Of a DNA stretch of 64,000 bases, positions 47,680-58,109 are shown one piece after another (positions within the stretch are counted from its first letter, which is position 1; each line of letters starts with the position of its first letter). The DNA lies in contig JAHLEZ010000007.1 of NCBI GenBank assembly GCA_020726505.1, forward strand, positions 744,001 to 808,000. The letters are read 5' to 3'. The notes below the pieces were generated by a model. That model searched no databases. It was given only the letters and a program-made list of their open reading frames with translations, and had not been told where the DNA came from. The translations under genes were made by a program, and so were the position numbers. This DNA is from Leptodontidium sp. MPI-SDFR-AT-0119. Lineage: Eukaryota > Ascomycota > Leotiomycetes > Helotiales > Leptodontidiaceae.

Positions 47680-48274
47680 AGTTGTTAAATCGACTGATTG
47701 GGATGTAGACTTATCATTGGAGGTCGGTCTGGCTAAAGATTAAATGGGTGTAGAAGCGGTTGGAATATACTTCACTTGAGATATTGAATATTCCTATTCT
47801 GATCTCCTATATGCTGTCTGGAGTACTGACCGACTTCGTGTGAACAAGTTTGACTCGTGAGAGTCTCTGCTGAGGGGGCTCCCATCCAAAACCAAAGTTA
47901 AATTTTTCAGAGTTAGCAACAAGAAAAGTCTGTACTGTGAAGCTCAGCAACTATGTTTCAAGTTACCTTTGAACGCCACGTCTCCCATGAAAGTATCGCT
48001 ACGTTATACAGTCAAAAAGATGCAGTTTAAGTTCACATACCGATTATTTAGGAGCCACGTTTAATGGAGGAATTGTTTATATTTTGTTTGAAACCACTGG
48101 GATTTTCCAATTTGTGAAACAAATGCCTGAGAAAATTCAGCGCAATATAATACAGAAGTTGTATACCGGAAGATTACAAGGAACACAAAGGTGCTTTCAA
48201 AAATATGAATTTGTTTCTTCTTCCTTGCGATATCTTTTCTTATCGCAGTCTTCTCCCGCCAACTCATTTGTCAC
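47680..48274. other. Intergenic, 3' flank of the MFS pump
   Basis: About 600 bp, AT-rich. Nothing recognised. Confidence 0.35.
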
Positions 48275-48706
48275 ATGTCAATTGTCATTGAACGATCAAC
48301 TACATCGATCAAGACTAAAAAATTCAAGGACACAAGAAGGGCATGTGTTGGGTGGGAAAGGTGTCGGGAGAGGCTGGCCAAGGCTGATGGCGATCCTCCT
48401 CGGGATCCGGTCCTGGAGGAATCTCTAATCGCGCATCAATATCTTCTATCCAACAAGGACTCAGGAACAAAAAAGTCTAGGTCTGGTCTTGAGAGTTGCG
48501 ATTTGGGCTGCATCTCGTGGTACTCAGCCCATTTGCAGGAGCAGAGTGATTTCTCGCAAGCGTCGCAGTTGTCTATCTTGGGGATGGAGACAGTGCTGGA
48601 TGATGCGGTGCGTGGTGCCATGAAGGCGAATGCTGTCGAGTTTTTGATTTGTATGATTGTTGACGATGGAAGGAAAAGAACGAAAAGGGAATTGAAAAGT
48701 TGGTAG
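48275..48706 (+). CDS. Hypothetical protein, 143 aa (weak call)
   Basis: Open frame with a basic N-terminus (KTKKFKDTRRACVGWERCRERL) and mixed helical composition (LSILGMETVLDDAVRGAMKANAVEFLICMIV). No family recognised, no signal peptide. May be chance. Listed because its amino-acid make-up is more protein-like than the surrounding frames. Confidence 0.28.
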   Translation: MSIVIERSTTSIKTKKFKDTRRACVGWERCRERLAKADGDPPRDPVLEESLIAHQYLLSNKDSGTKKSRSGLESCDLGCISWYSAHLQEQSDFSQASQLSILGMETVLDDAVRGAMKANAVEFLICMIVDDGRKRTKRELKSW

Positions 48707-50257
48707 GAATTATATATATATATTAACGGTTCTCTGTTTCTTGAACTGTTTGGGGGTGGTTGCTGCCAGGTATGGCAAAGGTGTGGATGATGAGAAGAAG
48801 AAACAGTGGATTTGTGGGATTGAATTGGACAAACTTTGTGTGAACAATTTTCGAGTTCTGGAGTTTGACATTGACGTCCTTATTGCTTTTGTTGATGTCT
48901 TTTAACAAAGGAGCGAGAACTGTCTAGAGAATGATAGGGGAACCTAGCAATTGGGAATACACAAAGAACTAAGCATCAAATTGACAGATGAGGATACTGA
49001 CTTCATTGAACCAGAATCAAAACGAAAACCACTATGGGAATGCGCTGTACGCAAACTAGGCCGACGAGGCATTCTGGGCTGGATGAAATTTGCATGTGGA
49101 ATACATTGATTGTCCAAAGACAAATAGCTGCCGAGCGCAAAGTAGAAGGGTGGGGGGTTTCTTAGGAAATGCTACAAGCCAACTCACGTCACTCATAATT
49201 CCTGTTCATGATCTTATATCCAGGTCAAATAATCTGGCATTGAGCGGCATCTTGCCGACTCCGGGTGAGCTCGTCATATTATCCAGGGGTTCTGCACTTT
49301 CCAGGCGGTGCAAAGGGTGGAGGCGAAAACCATGGGGTTCTTGATGCGGCATTGCTCGTGGATTAGTTGAAGCAGGTCAGTTCTAGAGAAGTGTCGTTCT
49401 TTGGATTGAGGAGGATATTCAAGAGAAACAGAAGAGGAGGCAGTGGTGAAGAGTCGGCAGGTTGCATCGGATGCACATATCGCAGAGGTGATCCATGATG
49501 CGTCTCCTTTAATAGGGGAACGAGTGCCGCTTACCACTGCTTATTCGGGAAGCGTTTGATAACTGTAAGATTTTGACAGCTGCCGTAATGCTGTTATCCG
49601 TGATGCCTGACACTTTGTATTAGCCCCGCTGAATTTCAAGGGGTCTCTGGGCGAACTTGATCAGAATCTCCAAATCAAAGCCTCCTAGGCGAAGGTAGAA
49701 ATTAAATTTCGATTCCCTCATCCCCTCTTCCGGTCGTCGTACGAGTACTGCAGCCGCCGTCACCCGTCCCGTTTGGTTTCAATTCGCGGGTACTGGCATG
49801 AAACGCAACCGTTGAGATGAACTTGTCAAGTAAAACGGCTTCAACTATGCCTTCACCACAGGGCTTTGAAAATTGGCTGCATGGCTCCGCTTTGCCTTGA
49901 AGCTGTTTGTCCTAAGAATGTAAGTTATTTTCTCCTTTAGAATGATACCGCACTTGAAGTTTCAAAGGGGTTCTGGGGAGGTGCCAAATGAGCTGGTCGG
50001 GAGAATGAATGTGCGACAAACGAATGGATTTGACGGATGTAACGAGACTTCGTACATCTAGATTCTCTTGACTTATATATAGCTCCTCGGTCGATACTTG
50101 AGTTCGGAAAGAAGGTGATTCCCTTGCATCAACGGTGCGGTCAATTTATAAAGGGGCAATCACTGAGCCTTCCTTCTCAACGAGGCAAGACAAACCGCAA
50201 GTCCTCAAGGACAGTTTTTCTCTCCCACAATACTGAACTCAAGTCCCAGAGCTCAAG
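48707..50257. other. Long intergenic region
   Basis: About 1.55 kb. Short ORFs lack features. The last 200 bp before 50,258 look like a promoter and leader (TATATATAG-like at about 50,073). No repeat or RNA gene recognised. Confidence 0.35.
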
Positions 50258-50640
50258 ATGTCGGCAGCCCCAACCGCAACCATTGTCATTTACGAAACGA
50301 CATCCACTTCTCCTCGGCCTAGCTCGCCATATACAAATTCGAACCCTGCTAGCGATTGGTCAGCCCTCACGATCGCCTCGATTCTTGTGACAGTGATGGG
50401 TTTCGCTGCCGTCCTGGCTGTCGTGTTCTGGATCTTTAGAAAGGAGAAGTTGGCTCGGGAGGAGGAGCGAAGAGAGGCAAATGCTAGTTTCTGGCCAGGC
50501 TGTAAGTATGCAGGTTGCCGGATCTGGACTAATGGTGTGACAGAATCGGAACTTCATGATAGAAAGTTGACTTCTTTACAGATCCTAGCCAGAGGATGGA
50601 GCAGCGGCAATCGGCAAGGGACTCGCAAAGATATTGCTAG
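50258..50640 (+). CDS. Small single-pass membrane protein, 100 aa
   Basis: Two-exon model: 50258-50501 and 50582-50640, with an 80-nt GTAAGT...TTACAG intron. It gives a Thr/Ser/Pro-rich outer N-terminus (SAAPTATIVIYETTSTSPRP), one helix (ALTIASILVTVMGFAAVLAVVFWIF, about 44-68) and a charged cytosolic tail (RKEKLAREEERREAN) ending FWPGYPSQRMEQRQ. Without splicing the frame runs to 50734 (158 aa), with a less natural tail. I prefer the spliced form because both splice sites are canonical. Type I or III topology; function unknown. Confidence 0.5.
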
Positions 50641-51682
50641 AGCTGACGGGAAGGAAAGGGGCATACTGGGATTCAGGATGAGGCTTGGGAGACGGGTCGG
50701 GGTTGAAACGCGGGGTCTTTTTGTGTTGGACTGAGCTCTAAATGCTAGCTTTCAAACCTTGTAAGACTAGGAAGTAAACAAAGAGTTTCGAGTGTACGAT
50801 ATCTGAAGGTAATAATCAAACGAAAGTGCTTAGCAGTGGTTATTCTTGCACCTGATTCATTGAATCCAAACGGATGCAAACTCACTTTCCTTTTGATAAA
50901 ACCTCGACCCTTCGAAAAACGAAAAAGCAAATATAAACTGGATCAGGCGTTCCCGTTTCCACTCTACGCGACTAGGGGGTCCAAGCGTACCATCGCGTCT
51001 CCTTGATTCATTCAACGCGTCGACCGGGAAACCCAAAGTTCTCCCCCGCCCAGCTCAAACCATTCATTCAACTTTATCGCCATCGGCGTCTCTTAGTAAA
51101 AATGCATCTCATGCAGTTATTCTTCTTATTGGTGCCCGCTCTCTTAATTCCAGCTCTATGCAGTTTGGTTCTTGGTTGCGCAGTAGATAGTGGCATGCAA
51201 TTGGTGTGTTAGACCCAGGCGGTGAGCACGGATGTGTGTGGGTACAAAGAAATGAAGCGATTGCAGGGGGTCTTCCCACAACGCGAACCCTTGATCTGGG
51301 GCCGATCATTATTATAGAGGAAACCCCAGGGGCTTTTTCTCTTTCCTTTCCTGTTTTTCTCGCAGGAGTTCCTTTTCTCCAAAGACAAAAGTACAACCTC
51401 AAGATACTTCATTTTTCTGTTGAATGGTGCCCTTCCGTCAATTCTACTGTGCCAATTAAACAACAAGCTCCGAAACATTCTGCTCGATACCACAAAAAAG
51501 TCTCTACTAATCTTTGTTGGCTGAATTGGGCGAAGGAAGGTTGCCGGGCCACGGATAGCTCAGCGGCGTTTCATTTCCTTCCCCTCAAAACGATCAATTG
51601 TGATTGTCCTACCGTCAATAATATCCATCACTTTTTGTCCAAAAGTATCATCCCACCCTCGATTCAGCAATCGATCCCAACA
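50641..51682. other. Intergenic and long leader before the CCCH gene
   Basis: About 1 kb. Probably promoter plus 5' leader of the CCCH zinc-finger gene, pyrimidine- and A-rich close to the ATG. An overlapping frame from 51,206 has no domain features. Confidence 0.35.
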
Positions 51683-54051
51683 ATGGCTGCTCCCTTGTCT
51701 GCTCACGCTGCTCGCGCATTAGAGCAAGTGAAAATGGTAGGAAGGCCTTGGATCATGGTTTCCTGCATTCCGCATGCTAACAGCTGTCTCAGAGCCTATT
51801 TATGCTCTATGGAGCTGCCTATTTCACTGAAGACGAATGGATCAAAATTGATGGCTTGATCCATAAGGGACAATACGTTTTTACCAGCGGACCTTCAAAC
51901 CCCCTCGAAGGGAATTTCGAATTGATGTCATTCGACGACGTCAACGATAAACCTGACCTTGCCCTCAAGGCAAACCCAAATCAGTCCACTGATGCAGTGA
52001 AAGCGGATGCTTTTGCGGTCACTGAGGTCCAGGTCGATTCTCCAACTGAGTCTGACCGTGCTGATTCCACAGCTGAGCCAGCAGAGACCCCGAACGATAC
52101 TTCAATTGAAGCCTCCTCCGATGACGAACTTCCCGCCAAAGTGGTAGAAGCAGACCCCGCAATGTTCGACTTTTCTCAATGGGATCCTCCTGTTGAGCCC
52201 ACTGAACCCTCGAAGCCCACCAAATCCTCACCAGAACCTGCGAGCATCGAACAGCCCATGAGCGTTGAGGAAGCACAGCCTGTCGAATCTGCCGAAATCC
52301 CAAAACGCGAACCGATTGAGATACCCACTGCTGGTGGACTCACATATTACACACAAGAACAATTGGATGAGGTGAAGGCTTTCAATCAGAATCTCACCAA
52401 AGCTGGCAAGAAGGGTAAGCGTGCCAGAGGAACTTCGCCATCTGAAAGTGCCTCCCGGTCAGAGACAACGACATACGGCCCGACTCCCAGTGAGCACGAA
52501 ACTCGCATTCAGTCATGGGCATCTGAAGTCGACGCCCAGGAGCCGCTACCCCGAGGTCCATCACCAAGTCTAACAATCCCCATGATTGCCGAGGATTTCA
52601 TCAAAGCCCATGGACGACCACCGAAAAGCATCAATGATCTCGTGCAGCCCAATAATCCAGAGTTCCGCACAGTAGACCGCCGTCCGCTCTCTCGAAACAT
52701 CGCTCCCGTCAAAAAGGCCAAATCCTCGTCAGGTCCTCAAGTCAAGGTCGCAGCCGGTACAGTTCTCATCGCACAGAGCAACCAGGTGAAAAGGAGCTCC
52801 ATTGAACTTGAAATTCTGTCTGGGGATCGCATCCGGATGTTGAAGCACGTCTCCGGTATTGTTCACCAAGCAGAGAATATGCGTACCGGGATCAGAGGCC
52901 AAATTTCCGAAAATGTGTTCAAAAAGACTCCCCAGGCGATGAAAGTCGACCCCGTGGTAGAGCAACAACGCATGATACTCCAGAGGAACTCAAGCATCAG
53001 CAGTACAGTCGGCGGACTCGATGCAATGGAGCGAAGAAATGCTGCCGAATGGGACGAAGTGCCAACTACGAACCGGCCAAAACCAGTCGCTCCTGCAAAG
53101 TCCAAGCCACTTGGTGGCTTGGGTGCCTCCAGATTTGCTGTCTTGGATGAGACAAAGAGTGTTGTCAGTTCTGCAAGCGAAGACATGGTGTCAAGAGAAG
53201 AAGTTGCCAAAATGGTTGATGAAAAGGTATGTCTCTGCTCTTTGTTTACTCGATATTTTCACTTCTAACATATATAGTTTGCACAACTTCTTGCCTCCCG
53301 CAATGTCACGGCTCCTACTGGACCTCGTAAGAAGCCCAGTATGAATGAACCACTCCAGCCTGTAATTCCAAAATCCGTTACTTGCTGGTTTTGGGCAACA
53401 CCCAACAAAAGCTGTAGGTTCACTGCTGATGAGTGCCGAGATATCCACGCGTTCCTTCCCCCATCTGCCTCGTCCCCCGCCAATCTTCGAATGGGAAAAC
53501 CATCCTGGGGTGCCTTGGCCGATTCCATCCCCCCTCCTACCACTGCCCAGATTCAAGCCCAGATTGCTCCAGCATCTCCTTTGGCTTTGGGTCAAGGTGA
53601 TGGAGAGTCCATGCGAGATACTCCCGCGCCCAAAACTTTCAAGACATGTTGGTACTGGGCGAATGAGAACTGTCAAAACACGGCACAGACTTGCAGGTAC
53701 CTCCACGAGAAATGTGCTGCGGGAATTGCTCCCAAGCCGAACACATGGAAGTACAATTGGTCACGATGGGGTAAGTCTGAACCAACTGATGAGTTTGGAA
53801 AGAGTTGGCGTGGTGAGAAGGCGGATGAGGAAGAAGATGGGGAGTTGGTATTGGAGACTGTTGATGATGGGGCCGATTGGAAGGAGGACGATGAAGTTGG
53901 TTGGGGAGAGAGTGCACAACCCCAGGGTAGTTCGACACCTTGGGACCAGGATCATCTGAACAACGGGTGGGGTGAACCAGCCGATAAGTATAAGCCACCG
54001 CACGTCAAGGCTCTCGAGGAGAAGTCGTTGAAGGAGCAGGTTGGGTGGTAG
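51683..54051 (+). CDS. CCCH zinc-finger protein, probable RNA-binding
   Basis: Three exons: 51683-51736, 51793-53226, 53278-54051; 753 aa, phase 0 junctions. Start MAAPLSAHAAR. The first 60 residues are ordered-looking (LFMLYGAAYFTEDEWIKIDGL). A long disordered Pro/Glu/Ser region (about 65-290) follows, then a conserved-looking segment (about 300-440: AEDFIKAHGRPPKSINDLV, then LEILSGDRIRMLKHVSGIVH). Two CCCH fingers lie at about 532-553 (TCWFWATPNKSCRF, ECRDIH; Cx9Cx6Cx3H) and 620-639 (TCWYWANENC, TCRYLH; Cx7Cx6Cx3H). The C-terminus is acidic and Trp-rich (DEVGWGESAQ). CCCH fingers usually bind RNA; the partner is unknown. Conserved architecture but no named homologue recognised. Confidence 0.85.
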
Positions 54052-55113
54052 TTGCAGAGCTATTTTCTTGATTGTAGGAGCGAGTCTGCGTTGTTTCCTT
54101 GTTTTGTCGCGATGTCCTTTGCTTTTGCTTTGTTGTTTTGTTAGTATTTCCCTTATGGAAGGTTGAGCGGAGAATGCCGAAAGAAGAAAGAATATCTTAG
54201 GAAGAGAAAGACCAGGAGTCTAACATAGGAGGAATGTATCGCTGGAGAGAATTACTGCAAATTATGGAGAGAGCATATTACTGTGTCCGGAGATGGATAA
54301 TTATTACTGGGAGATATTGTCAATTGAATGGGATTTAGCAAAGTTGAAGGAACTGTTATGGGAATTAGGATAATTACAAGTACACAGATATGAGAATGAA
54401 ACATAAAAAATTAAAAGGGTGTTGAATGTCTTCGCTGCCCTCGCTGGCATCGCTATCTTGGTTGTCGTGGCTGTGCAATGAGTACTCACTGTTGCAGGTG
54501 CTGCGACAGAACTCAGCATCTTGTGATGTCGACATTAGTCTGTCTGCAATAGAAGAGATGCCCACCAACTCAAATAACATCAACGGAAGCCCAAAATTGT
54601 TGAACCCATCTTTAAGTCGTGGATGCATTCCTTATCGCATTTAACCTCGGCTCCGATAAGGGTCGCTACGGTAGCCGAATTGTTTATCCTTCCTCGCTTA
54701 AATGTCTTGGTGGGGAAAAAACACGAGGGAAAACCCACAACAGGGGGGCCAACGAATTGAGAAATGGTTGCAACGAATTGAGGGTATACTCGGAGGGCAA
54801 AAAGGAATTGTACGACCACAGGATTAAGGCGACGGAGCTCTGGTTTAGGGTAAAAAATGTGTGCGAAGTGGGGAGCTTCGATCTGTTTCCCAGAGTTGAG
54901 GAATGGATTCCGAGTTTTAAATTACAAGACATACGTTTCTTGAGCAGATTTTTTGCCCTGCTGCTTGCTAGAAGGATGTTGTAGGATGTAAGACTTTGGT
55001 TTGGGGCGGGTAAGCGCCTGCTCATTGGACAAAACGGCAATTCACCTCGTCCCACCAAACCAACCTCCCGGTAACCACAACTTCAAAAGTTATTTAAAAA
55101 AGCAAAAGATAAG
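54052..55113. other. Intergenic region upstream of the tRNA locus
   Basis: About 1.06 kb. No supported protein gene. On the minus strand, a T4 run and a T6 run (plus-strand AAAA/AAAAAA at 55,096-55,108) just after the tRNA are likely Pol III stop signals. Confidence 0.4.
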
Positions 55114-55283
55114 GGCCTTGACCCGGGATTGAACCGGGGACCTCTCGCAAATTGTACTCAGAGTAAATCCCTAAGCGACTGTGAATATTGTTAGTTTTGA
55201 AGATATACTCGAGTGGGATCAATCTCTAGATGAGATATTGACCAGGGAGAGACTGACGAATCATACCGCTAGACCATCAAGGC
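55114..55283 (-). tRNA. tRNA-Pro(AGG) with anticodon intron plus 79-bp GT-AG insertion
   Basis: Reading the minus strand from 55283: acceptor GCCTTGA pairs perfectly with TCAAGGC at 55121-55115. Box A (TGGTCTAGCGGTATGATT) and box B (GGTTCAATCCC) are intact, and the T-stem CCCGG/CCGGG pairs. The anticodon loop is TTAGGG (anticodon AGG, Pro), followed by a 19-nt intron in the canonical position (55168-55150) and the 3' stem strand TGCGAG. Unusually, a 79-bp sequence at 55257-55179 interrupts the 5' strand of the anticodon stem after its first base. It begins GTCAGTC, ends ATTCACAG and contains ACTAAC near its 3' end. Removing it gives ATTCTCGCTTAGG, identical to the copy at 57.9 kb. Whether the RNA is expressed and spliced is unknown; it may instead be a disrupted gene. 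Confidence 0.75.
55179..55257 (-). other. Intron-like insertion inside tRNA-Pro
   Basis: 79 bp with GT at the 5' end, CAG at the 3' end and an ACTAAC motif about 11 bases before the AG, on the same strand as the tRNA. These are the marks of a spliceosomal intron, although the donor (GTCAGT) is not optimal. It is not at the position of normal tRNA introns (37/38), which this gene carries as well. Confidence 0.6.
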
Positions 55284-55939
55284 TGATGATTGGATGGAAG
55301 AGAGTGCTGCTATTTTGTAATATATTTAAATTAGCGAAATAGCTCGTTGGTGGGATGGAGGGGACCGGGTTTTCCGAGCCGAAAATTTAGCCTCTCCCGT
55401 GCTTCTCGTGTACTCCAACCGACACTTAATGGAACCTGTTCCCAGAAGAGGTATCGCTACATAGTATTAAGGGGATAGTAGCCTTGAAACTTGTATGCTG
55501 ATGTTGAGACGTATGGGGGACGTTCGTCTCACCTGTGTTGCTGACGCCAAGCAAAATGATTGTGCATCTACCTTCTCGTGTACGTTCTAATCACAAAAGC
55601 TGTTGTCATTCAATGGAGGAATGAGATGCTAAGACACATTCCAAAGCACTTATCTGGCTTCCTGTTTTCAGAGGCAGATATGTTTGGCTGGCACCAGACC
55701 TAACCCAGGAAAAAGAGTTTCGACGGGCGAGGACCCAGAGAAACGAGCGATTAGATTCTACCCTCCAATTGCACTTATTCTGTGATCCCCCTTCCATTTT
55801 GGGTTCTGCTGCAGTCTTCTTGAAGCAAAGGGGTTAATGCGAGTAAAAGGAAGCACAATCTGCAGAGTGGCGGGGGTTCGAAAAAATCCACCGCACCCCC
55901 CGCATCCAGAACAAAGGTGGACGGCGAACATTATCTAAA
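55284..55939. other. Intergenic between tRNA-Pro and the MULE-like element
   Basis: About 650 bp, no gene recognised. Confidence 0.35.
55932..55939. repeat. Target-site duplication, left (TATCTAAA)
   Basis: Perfect 8-bp direct repeat with 56775-56782, immediately outside the MULE-like TIRs. Confidence 0.85.
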
Positions 55940-56774
55940 GGGCCCAGCTAAATCAACACATGGAAATAGCTATATTAACACATGCCAAGGACATTCGGTA
56001 CACCCCCGTGTACATTTATTACCCTCGTCCCACCATACTAATTTGTACTGCGCGGCAAGGGCCACCTATGTATTCTACAAAATGAAGTCAACGTAATACT
56101 TGAGTCTTGCTCTCGTAGCGTTGATAAGATCTGAGCGTTTGAAAGGCCAGTCTTTGCGAAGGTATCAATTAAGGCACGAGTTTCTGCGGAAGTAGCGGCA
56201 ACTCTGTTACTGGATGGGCAGAAAAGTCTGCAAAGCGCGCGTGGTTGTGTGTAGCCTTAAGAATAGCTAATTCCCAATTGCTTGAAGTCTTATCTTGATT
56301 AAGTACAACTCTCGTGTGATAATCGCACTTCTTGGAACCAGTATTTGGGCGCCGTTTAGTGATATATGCATCCGTTTGCTTCCCTCTTGGTGTGTATTTA
56401 CCGCTACGATCGCAGACAAATAACACACGATGAGGCCGAGTATCTCACTTTATAAAAGCATAGCCATTGACCTTTGTATGCGCCTGAATAGCAGAAAAAC
56501 AAGAAGGAATATTAGTGTAAACTACTGTAGGTGGCGCAGGGCCGTAAGGTTCACTAGTGAAGGTTGACATATTGCGTGAAGTTGAAGGTAAGATGCAAAA
56601 GTGTGAATAGCTTCAAAGATTTATTTAAGGGAACAACAAGATACATAGGTGGCCCTTGCCGCGCAGTACAAATTAGTATGGTGGGGCGAGGGTAATAAAT
56701 GTACACGGGGGTGTACCGAATGTCCTTGGCATATGTTAATATAGCTATTTCCATGTGTTGATTTAGTTGGCCCC
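55940..56774 (-). mobile_element. Non-autonomous MULE-like element, 835 bp
   Basis: Terminal inverted repeats of 134 bp (55940-56073 and 56641-56774) differ at about four positions, so the element is young. The ends begin GGGCCCAGCTAAATCAACAC and GGGGCCAACTAAATCAACAC. It is flanked by a perfect 8-bp direct repeat TATCTAAA (55932-55939 and 56775-56782), the target duplication size of Mutator-like elements. Inside, minus-strand 56169-56426 encodes about 85 aa resembling the FAR1-type DNA-binding domain at the start of MULE transposases (VCDRSGKYTPRGK, RRPNTGSKKCDYHTRVV, ATHNHARF). The catalytic part is missing, so the copy is probably mobilised in trans. Confidence 0.88.
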
Positions 56775-56782
56775 TATCTAAA
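56775..56782. repeat. Target-site duplication, right (TATCTAAA)
   Basis: Matches 55932-55939 exactly and abuts the right TIR. Confidence 0.85.
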
Positions 56783-57096
56783 AGCTCCCTATTACAGTTG
56801 GTTGGATTGTGTGTACAACACAAGATTCCGAATCAATTCCAGGCAGGGACCCATATCGACGTTTTGCTTTCCATGTAACTTTTTCTGGGGAATGGTGAAG
56901 AAGGAACACATCTCCGAAATGGCGGCAGAGCAACCTGGATACGTTTCTCACATCGAAATACTTTTTGCTGCCATGTATCAAATAAGTTCCTCTTTTTGTC
57001 CAAAGTCGGGGTTTTGACTTTGATGTCAGGACAAAGTGACCTTCAGCCTTTCCAGGTTTGTTCTCAATCGTCAACTCCCCCCCTTCTTCTCTCCTA
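56783..57096. other. Spacer between the MULE-like element and the MITE
   Basis: About 310 bp with no convincing gene, although a 98-aa minus-strand frame crosses it. Ends with the TA duplicated by the MITE (57095-57096). Confidence 0.35.
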
Positions 57097-57299
57097 GAGA
57101 GTCAGCTTTCTTAGAATGTCCGATTGCCTGACGGTCTGAAATCAAAACGTTGATTGATTAAATTCCTGGCACGTTACAATTAATCCACATTGAGCACGTG
57201 GCTCAAGTTCTCGTTTAAGCCACGAAAACTACTTGAAGTAGTAAAGACTGCCTCCGTAGGGCATTCAGGCAATCGGACATTCTAAAAAAGCCGACTCTC
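57097..57299. mobile_element. 203-bp MITE with 35-bp TIRs and TA duplication
   Basis: Both ends read inwards GAGAGTC(A/G)GCTTT(C/T)TTAGAATGTCCGATTGCCTGA: 35 bp with two mismatches. TA dinucleotides flank it at 57095-57096 and 57300-57301. There is no coding capacity. Size, TIRs and TA duplication fit a Tc1/mariner-type MITE. Confidence 0.82.
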
Positions 57300-57301
57300 T
57301 A

Positions 57302-57909
57302 GGAGAGAGGAAGAGAACTGATGATTAGTTCATATGTTTTCCTTAGCCCGCACCGAAAAGCATCCTTGAATTTCGGAGTTAGTGAAAGGCGGGGTCATTC
57401 TGAACCACCAATCCTTAGGTTTGCCGGGTCACCACTGACTGGTAAGCCACTTTGTGCTTTCAAAAAGACCTTCGCAAAAAAAAAAGTAAACACCCCGGAG
57501 GACTTGCGCTGGCCAACATGTGACTTTGCAATAAATATTCAGACTTTTTCCTGCAGCAGCACGACTTTCACTCATCCCGCAAATGATGCCCAGGGGGTTC
57601 TGATGTTCCACAAGGCCGTTGAGACTTTGTTGAATGCATCATATCGTTCAAGTGTGGCGGAGCGGACCCCAAGCACCCACACCACACTCACACCAGCAAA
57701 CTAGTGTGGCAACAACAACAGCTTATCTCCACCAGTCACATCACACAGATTAGCTGTCAGCCAGCTTACGTTGCTTCTCCGAGCGAAGACGGCACGTCAC
57801 TATGTCCCGTATCTACTCAAATAAGCGGATCCCGGGCACATTCGTGCAAAAAATCATGGTCTTGTAAGCTCAACTTTTCCAGCGCTTCAAGGCCTGCCAA
57901 CTAACAGGT
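57302..57909. other. Intergenic between the MITE and the second tRNA locus
   Basis: About 600 bp. A 127-aa frame at 57,321-57,704 has no recognisable features and I do not call it. Confidence 0.35.
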
Positions 57910-57999
57910 GCTCTAGATGGTCTAGTGGTATGATTCTCGCTTAGGGATTACTCTGAGTATGATTGCGAGAGGCCCCGCGTTCGAATCGCGGTAAGACCC
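57910..57999 (+). pseudogene. tRNA-Pro(AGG)-like locus with a damaged acceptor stem
   Basis: Plus-strand copy related to the tRNA at 55.1 kb. D-arm TGGTCTAGTGGTATGATT, anticodon stem CTCGC/GCGAG, loop TTAGGG (AGG) and a 17-nt intron at the canonical site (ATTACTCTGAGTATGAT, related to that of the other copy). T-arm CCGCG-TTCGAAT-CGCGG follows. The 3' acceptor strand TAAGACC does not pair properly with the 5' side (GCTCTAG plus an extra A): two mismatches, one G-U pair and a one-base insertion. Box A and box B are intact, so it may still be transcribed. Most likely a decaying tRNA gene. Confidence 0.65.
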
Positions 58000-58009
58000 A
58001 TGTCTACGT

Positions 58010-58109
58010 ACATTATTTTTGCCTTTTTCGACGCTTGCACTGTGTTCTAATGGTGTCCGAACATTATTTTTTGCCTCTCTGACGCTCTATTGTGTTCTAC
58101 TGATCTCGA
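58010..58109. repeat. Diverged tandem duplication, about 50-bp unit
   Basis: Two adjacent units: ACATTATTTTTGCC...GACGC...TGTGTTCTA (58010-58060) and ACATTATTTTTTGCC...GACGC...TGTGTTCTAC (58061-58109). They include T runs that could stop Pol III downstream of the tRNA-like locus. Confidence 0.6.

Noticed and set aside
51206..51859. 217-aa plus-strand frame upstream of the CCCH gene
   Set aside because: It runs through the leader, exon 1 and intron of the CCCH gene in another frame; no domain features.
54619..54984. 121-aa plus-strand ORF downstream of the CCCH gene
   Set aside because: No motifs, overlapping frames of similar length on both strands; not distinguishable from chance.
56778..57074. 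98-aa minus-strand ORF between the MULE-like element and the MITE
   Set aside because: It starts in intergenic sequence and ends at the transposon border, with no recognisable domain.
57321..57704. 127-aa plus-strand ORF after the MITE
   Set aside because: Irregular composition, no motif, no neighbour logic; best seen as chance.
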